Shown here: positions 57,818-64,000 of the stretch, in pieces
Position numbering within the stretch: position 1 is the stretch's first letter
Layout: each line of letters begins with the position of its first letter
Source: Stromatinia cepivora
Lineage: Eukaryota > Ascomycota > Leotiomycetes > Helotiales > Sclerotiniaceae
NCBI GenBank assembly: GCA_014898415.1
Contig: RCTD01000028.1
Coordinates: 186,001 to 250,000 of the forward strand
Direction: 5' to 3'
DNA: 64,000 nucleotides
Notes under the pieces: generated by a model
The model's database searches: none
The model's input: only the letters and a program-made list of their open reading frames with translations
Told to the model about the DNA's origin: nothing
Position numbers and translations under genes: made by a program

Positions 57818-58830
57818 GAGCAATCTGGACATGAGATAAGATGAGTGGAACAGTTTTGACACAGTGTTTGCAATTTTAGCATTCGAGGATGGTTATTGAA
57901 ATTAATTGCAGGATATGTCATAGTACTTCGGTTGGGGCTACCCAGCACAGAATTGAACATATCTGCTACTTGATATAAAAGGTCCCGGTTCTGTATTGCT
58001 TGGTTCAAATGCAGTTGAGTTATATATGACAAGGAAATTCAAAAGAGACAACCTCGACCGGCGGGATTGACAAAACCAAGGCCGGAAGAGACTTTTGGGA
58101 AATAATATTCTATTAACCTGGATAGTTATGAGACACTTACTGACATCCTATCCTACTGAGAAGAGAGCACCAATCCATTCACGTGGCTTAACGAGCTCCT
58201 TGCTTTTTCCAGTACAGGAGCCACCACCGAGCTTCAATGTCAAGCTTGACGTTATACACAGAAACGGATACACCAAGCCGCTTCCACCTATTGCTGCGTA
58301 GGTACCTTAAGTCAAGCGAAAAGTTCTGATAGCATTGTGAGCACCAAATAAAAGCTCTATACAACCCAGCAAATACTCAGAGTCCTACATGGAAAGATCA
58401 AGACCATCAGGTAGACATGTGACCACGAGATTAATATTTGTAGTGAAGTAAATTTAGAAGAGAAGTTTGATTAGAAATCCATATTTCAATTCGAGAATGT
58501 AGGCGAACTTGTGATTAGTCATTCACCAAGCTACGCTAAGTAAGAAGCTCGGACTTGTCCCAGATTTTTGGAACTTTCTTGTCGCGATTATCATCAAGCG
58601 CCTCATCTTATACAGACAAATTGCTATCGACACATACTCACCATTGTCTGCTCTGCCCTTCGCACACCAGGAGAGAGTTTTATCAAAGCTCAAGATAGTT
58701 TTTTCCTCTACACACTAGTTGCCACACACACACAAACAAACAAATAAACGTTCAAACCGGAACCGTGCCGACAACTACAGCTCTCAGTCCGATTTAAACC
58801 TCATATCCTCAGCCATCCACCAAATCCAAA
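57818..58830. promoter_or_regulatory. Intergenic and U2AF leader, with CA/AAAC microsatellite
   Basis: No gene seen. Just before the U2AF start, about 58724-58749, lies a (CA)n followed by (AAAC)n repeat in the presumed leader. Confidence 0.5.
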
Positions 58831-59533
58831 ATGGCCAACTACCTCGCCTCCATCTTCGGTACTGAAGCCGACAAAGTAAACTGTTCCTTCTACTACAAAA
58901 TCGGCGCCTGTCGCCACGGCGACCGTTGTTCCCGCAAACACGTCAAGCCCTCCTATTCGCAGACCATCCTCCTCCCCAACCTCTACCAGAACCCTGCCTA
59001 CGATCCCAAGAATAAGATGAATGCTTCGCAGCTGCAAAATCACTTCGATGCCTTTTACGAGGATTTCTGGTGCGAGATGTGCAAGTTTGGAGAGATTGAG
59101 GAGGTCGTCGTGTGTGATAATAATAATGATCGTATGTCTCTCCCCCCCTCCCCTTCTTCATTTACCCAGAAATATAGAAATAGCTAACACTTTCCTTCCA
59201 GATCTAATCGGCAACGTCTACGCGCGCTTCAAATACGAAGATTCCGCGCAAAAAGCCTGCGACGCCCTCAATTCGCGCTGGTACGCCGCCCGCCCCATCT
59301 ACTGCGAGCTCTCGCCTGTCACCGATTTCCGCGAAGCATGTTGTCGGCTCAATAGCGGCGAGGGATGCGTTCGAGGCGGCTTTTGCAATTTTATCCATCG
59401 CAAGAATCCAAGCGATGAGTTGGATCGCGAGTTGGAGTTGAGTACGAAGAAGTGGTTGAGGATGAGGGGGAGAGATGAGAGGAGCGTGACGAGGAGTCCG
59501 AGTCCCGAGCCTACAAGGAAGAGATATGCATGA
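58831..59533 (+). CDS. u2af1: U2AF small subunit (U2AF35/U2AF1) splicing factor
   Basis: Exons 58831-59131 and 59202-59533, 70-bp intron; 210 aa. Order: CCCH finger Cys18-Cys27-Cys33-His37; a U2AF-homology RRM (about 45-145) with QNHFDAFYEDFWCEM and IGNVYARFKYEDSAQKACDALN; a second CCCH finger (CCRLNSGEGCVRGGFCNFIH); and a short Arg/Ser/Pro tail (RSVTRSPSPEPTRKRYA). It recognises the AG at the 3' splice site as a heterodimer with U2AF65, in the nucleus. It is shorter than animal U2AF1 because the RS tail is reduced. Start is the first ATG and agrees with the highly conserved MANYLASIFGTE. Confidence 0.97.
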
Positions 59534-60450
59534 GGTGGAGCTGGAGATGGTGGAATGTTTATTTGGAGGGATGGGGTGGATGGGCAAAGTGAGAATTTGG
59601 GATAGGTTGGGAATGCTCACTGGGAGAGCGATCGGGTTGAAGGATAACTTCTCAAATACGCACGAATACTCGACGTGTCCGATTACTATTTTTGGTTTTT
59701 CTTCCACGACTCTACAGACATACTGAACACATTATGCCATGTTTCCAGTGCACAGTGGGTATGCGCCAAATCTCGGTGTATATCTGAAATCTTCAAGAGG
59801 TCAACTGATGGAGTAATCCATGGAATATTCAGCATCATATGCAGGAGAAGTCGTTGCATGAGTAGTGCGAGGAAATTAGTTTTCAAAGAAGTTGTAGTCA
59901 TATCAGGCGTTTATGGTCATCTATTCATTTTAACAAGTTGGGGACACCAAAGCAACAAGAAAGGCAGTAAGAAGCTGCTCATGTATAATCACCGCATCAA
60001 AAATTTGATAAAAATGCAAATAAAAAGATATCAAAAGTATATGTATCTACTCACGTGAAAATGAAAATATGAATCCATGTTGAATAAGAGAATTGTGTAT
60101 ATTTCATTAGTTTGGCGTTTACCGATCCATGCAATCAATGCCATTCGTCCATTCCCCCCTTGAGCCATCTTGCCGCAGACCGAACAAAATCTCAACATAT
60201 ATAACATAGGTAGAGGTCCCCGCCTGCCCAATCTAATAGTGTATCCGAGCTTTAAAAATGGTAAGTGCAAGCGCCTGTGTGATTTCCCTGCCCTGTCCCC
60301 CGTTCGATCATGGAAGGAAAAGGAAAATTCGGTAGTAGAGGAGGTAACTTGGGACTGGTTAGCTTAGGATGCGCCAAGTATTTACATTAGAACTTCATAT
60401 TGGCTTGGGTCCAGCTCGTTCTGATGCTCCTCTCATCCTCCTTATCCGAG
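59534..60450. other. Convergent intergenic region
   Basis: Between the 3' ends of U2AF1 and the Osh gene. Frames present are short and conflicting. No gene seen. Confidence 0.45.
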
Positions 60451-62569
60451 TCATCCCTCAGCATCTACAAACTCATCAATGCTATGAGTGTCCGTGTCTT
60501 GTCGATACAGCGTGGAGGTTGCCGTCCCTTGAGTGTCAGTAGCTGTTGGCAAGTCTTTCCTTAGGTCATCGTGGAAGTCAATTAATGGGCTCTGGTTTTG
60601 GCCTTGTACGGTACTAGTAGATTGGAGGGTACGCTCGAGATCCTTTTGTTGCTGCCCGTTGTTTTGCGTCTGGGCTGCATGGAGATCAGCTGGTACATGT
60701 TGGTAGTGAGCTGTTGCTGGCGAGTCACTTCCTAGATCAATGAGATTCTCCTTGTCCTTCTCCTGAGGCAATAATGAGACGGGAGTTGTTGCCGCTGGTG
60801 CTGGTATTGGGTTGGCCTGTTCTGTGTGTTGGTGATGCAGTGGAGGAATACGGTTTTTCTCCGTGGATTGCTGACCTGGGAGGATTGGATAAACCGCGAG
60901 GATTTGTTCCGCCTGTTCTTGTGGACTGGCGCCATCACTGTTTCCCGTTTTAGTACGATATATGACGAACGACTTCTATCAACTTACATGGTTGCATTCA
61001 AGATCCAATCCAGGTCTTCTTCACCTTCTTCGGAACCGCCGGGACCACCTCTAACTGGTCTAAACAATCTTGGAGTCCATTCAACACCGTCTTCTACTCT
61101 CTTGGCTGCCTCATCCCTCTGCATATCTTCGATGAATGTCTTCTCATCCGTAGCAACTTCGTGGTTGCGTTCCCTGACCGCTTTTGCCGTCTTGAACCAT
61201 AACTTTTGCGATTCTCGATCTTCTTGTTCTTCTAAAGGTCTTACTAACGGAGGTGATGGTCTCGCTCTCGTGGCATCGAATAAAATGTCTTTCTTGCCCG
61301 TCTAAGTATAATCAGTAACTTCCAAAGCCACGCTGACTGCAGAGAACCATACCTTAACGTTTTTGATAAACATCTCTCCACTCCACATACCCGAGAGCTC
61401 ATAGAGAACTTCCCCTGTCTTGTCATTCTTAATCGTACCCCCAATAGCATTGTATGTTCCTCCAAAGTAGCCCTTCGTCTTGAATTCAATATCCGCACTC
61501 AATCCGAGCTCCGGGCAGCGCACAAAACTATGATCACCAAGCTCATACTTCATCTTGCCGAACAGGATGCCTCGAGCGTACATATTGGGTTGGGTCAAAA
61601 TACTAATAGCCAGTTAGCATCTAAAAATTCCCCGTCACCTACATTCTGCAGTAAGAAACATACTATCGTTCTCCCTTAGGTCCAGTTCCTCTATTCAAAA
61701 ACCTCAATATAGCAATGCCCTCCATCATACTGGCCGCAGAATTGCCCAAAAATTTGCTTCGAGGCTTCAAGCATCCATCGATTCGTATGTTATGTTCTGG
61801 CGCCATGTAAAAGTAGCTCGATTTGGGAGGGTGATGTGAGGTCTGCTCAGAAATATAGTAACCCTTAGTGCCATCTGGAAATTGCCAATAGCAAGTATAA
61901 ATTTCGCCGAGAATAGGATTGAGTGGTTTCTTAACCCCTCTGCAATATCTCATTAGCACAACTGCTCCTCTCAAATGGGTGGAATCCGCCTTACGGAGGT
62001 TTAATATGCCATCCACTCAAGTAGAACTTGACAACCGAAACAAATCTTTGCAAGGGATCGTCTAACTCCGCCATGGGAAGCAGAGTTTCCGGGTGGGCCA
62101 TGAAGCTATACACCATCAGCATGCCTGCTCCTCATATTTCCTTTCCTTCCGAAGCCCCGGTATCTACGCACTTCGTAATTCTTTCCAGCATACTCCTCGG
62201 CTCAAGAATAAAGGTAGGCAAAACGACGCGGCTCAGATCCGCTCCAGGACGGAGTTGTGAGATGATGTGGGAGAGAACTGTATTCCAGTCCAAGTCAGCT
62301 TTTGCAAAATCTCTCCCTTCTCAAAAATCATGGGTTCCTACCATTTCCCTGATCTGGCTCAACGACCGTAGTCTCATCCTCCGCATCGGAAATCTTCGAT
62401 TCATCGACGGAAGACCGGTTGCCTAGAATTCCCATATTGTTATTAATGATGTCTTTCTAATTTGAGTATTTCACTCTGAAGTAATAGCGTATCGATAAAG
62501 CACATTCCAACAAGAGAAAAACATACTTGCACCAGACTGCCTGCGATGAACATGCCCTAAGCTAACCAT
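60451..62569 (-). CDS. Oxysterol-binding-protein homologue, Osh6/Osh7 type
   Basis: Eight exons: 62569-62527, 62422-62342, 62277-62172, 62105-61995, 61939-61664, 61602-61353, 61301-60988, 60937-60451; 555 aa, all phases agree. The lipid-binding core shows [24 protein letters not shown] (the lid region and LPTFILE motif), [17 protein letters not shown], the family signature EQTSHHPP (145-152, with the PI4P-binding His149-His150), [23 protein letters not shown] and [17 protein letters not shown]. The [11 protein letters not shown] wording fits Osh6/7, which exchange phosphatidylserine for PI4P between ER and plasma membrane. No PH domain or ankyrin repeats. The last 170 residues are a disordered Gln/Pro-rich tail ending DEFVDAEG, a FFAT-like motif. 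Confidence 0.93.
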
Positions 62570-64000
62570 CCTTGCGATTTAATGAATGTAGATAGAGCTT
62601 TCTTCCGAATGGGTCAGGAGATTAAGATCAAATTTCCGTATTCACAACTTTGCAGTTGTAAGAGGAAGCTAGGTTGGGAAACGTGTGAACGATTTGAATG
62701 GTTTCAAGGTATGTCGTTGTTGTAAATGGTTCGGACAAAAAGTGTGATGAAAACACAAGGTGGACCTTAAAAAGGTTCGTTACCGGCAGGAAGTACAAAA
62801 AAATGTGATGAATGGAGGGGAAACCACGCAACGTCACAGGGGGCTTAATATGGTAGGCCAAAAAAAATTAGATTTAGTGTTATCATTCAGTGGTGAGATG
62901 AGAGAGACTCCTGTGAATTGATGGTGGATGTTTATGTGTAGGTAGTAGGTAGTAGGTAGTAGGTACTCATATTATACTCATATAGTGAGAGTTATCAATT
63001 TATATATAAAATATAGAAATCTATTAGGAAATGCGTGGCGACGGCTGGGAAACCTAACAAAAAGCCCATACTCCGTACTTGCTGCCTTGCCTGTAGTGTA
63101 GAAATTTCTTTCGTCATCGGAATCTCAAGAATTTTCCAGATTCCGGCCCATTACTTATTCTACTTTACTTTCATGAAGCTTAACCCTTTGTAAGGTAACA
63201 AGTATTAGTATTACCAATCGATATCATTACACTTTGTTATCTACTCCTTCCTACCTACCCTACCTAGGTACACAGCGACATCTATTTTGTGTTGTATTAC
63301 TAAACATTATCTAAGAATCATCCCCAGAAAGAAAAAAAAACACGTGCAATGCTTTGTACCTCACCAACATCACTGCGGGGTTAATTAATGACGGTGTTTT
63401 TACTTCAAAACTTGCCAAATTCATGCTATCAATCTACGTACAAAGAGTACGCTTATTGGAATATTATGCCTGGGCAAATAAATGTAATGTGATAAATCAA
63501 CGAGTGAAGTGATACCAACCAAACCAAACTTATTTGATTCAATCGCACCAACTGTTGAAATCACTCTATCCAACATCAATAACAATTAGATCAAAGGGAT
63601 ATCTAAATATCGCATGATTCATGCTGTCCATCTGTCTCACCCTCGATTTTCCACAACTTTCAAAATTCACCCATTCAAAGCACATACTACAAGCCAAAAT
63701 ATATTAATTTATCCATATCCCATATCCCATATTCCTATCCGTATCTCTATTTCCGTCATCCACGATCCGATCCGGTTCAATCCAATACCTAGGTAACTGT
63801 TGCCTTTCTTTCCCTGCCGTTCCTTTCCCTTTTACACAAAAGCCGCCTCCCCTAACACACAAATCTAACTTCGCCGGCCCATCCCTTCTCTCTACTGTGC
63901 GTATTATTACAAGGATCGCGAATATCAGATAATGTATAGACAGACTAGGTGAATTATATGTCTTCTGATTTTGGGGGATTCCTTCCTTCTCCTTCCCCGA
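62570..64000. promoter_or_regulatory. Osh promoter and window edge, 7-bp tandem repeat
   Basis: Upstream region of the Osh gene. Bases about 62939-62965 carry a GGTAGTA unit in roughly three and a half copies. CCTACCTACCCTACCTAGGTAC lies near 63249. No gene seen to the window end. Confidence 0.45.

Noticed and set aside
1..64000. CRISPR array, operon, secondary-metabolite cluster or viral insertion
   Set aside because: No regularly spaced repeats, no co-directional tight gene runs, no PKS, NRPS or terpene core genes and no viral proteins were found.

Overview
The window is nuclear DNA from a filamentous ascomycete (Pezizomycotina). The gene families and the sequence feel suggest Leotiomycetes, near Botrytis or Sclerotinia, but the genus is an inference. 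The evidence is many short introns (about 47-190 bp) with GT...AG borders, mostly single-gene units on both strands with no operons, a dispersed 5S rRNA gene in the Neurospora-like form, and a set of fungal housekeeping proteins.

Layout. 1-1.5 kb: broken FunK1-type fungal protein kinase relic, then an AT-rich block. 2.8-3.7 kb: NmrA-like NAD(P)-binding protein. 4.3-7.0 kb: CLIP-170-type microtubule plus-end protein (minus). 8.6-9.6 kb: membrane-anchored repeat-type protein (minus). 10.8-12.0 kb: secreted or plasma-membrane single-pass protein (minus). 12.9-15.5 kb: S9 peptidase of the dipeptidyl-peptidase V type. 15.8-18.7 kb: NOP14 (minus), with an apparent one-base frameshift. 20.2-21.6 kb: secreted GH71 alpha-1,3-glucanase (minus), with a hairpin-forming inverted repeat beyond its 3' end. 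21.9-22.4 kb: doubtful small gene. 25.1 kb: 5S rRNA (minus). 25.6-26.3 kb: beta-carbonic anhydrase (minus), divergent from a Nudix CoA-pyrophosphatase-like gene (26.9-28.1 kb). 28.2-30.5 kb: CUE/CCCH/Smr protein (minus). 32.1-33.2 kb: TVP38-type membrane protein. 33.8-35.5 kb: unknown conserved-looking protein (minus). 36.8-40.6 kb: very long F-box/beta-propeller protein ending in a CaaX box. 42.0-43.2 kb: Ser-rich disordered protein (minus). 44.6-46.0 kb: PLP trans-sulfuration-type enzyme. 46.3-49.0 kb: MutL homologue of the Mlh2 type (minus), divergent from valyl-tRNA synthetase (49.6-53.2 kb). 56.4-57.8 kb: DUF4185-like propeller protein. 58.8-59.5 kb: U2AF small subunit. 60.5-62.6 kb: oxysterol-binding-protein homologue of the Osh6/7 type (minus).

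The genes do not form a pathway or a secondary-metabolite cluster. They are ordinary core genes for translation, splicing, ribosome assembly, mRNA surveillance, mismatch repair, lipid transfer and cytoskeleton, with a few accessory genes. I found no convincing new multi-gene system. The best leads are local: a basic in-frame extension upstream of the valyl-tRNA synthetase ATG that looks like a mitochondrial presequence started at a non-AUG codon, the CaaX box on the F-box protein, a C-terminal FFAT-like motif on the Osh protein, the hairpin beside the GH71 gene, the FunK1 relic with a stop in its catalytic loop, and the homopolymer frameshift in NOP14. Exon borders were placed by hand from splice consensus and reading-frame phase.
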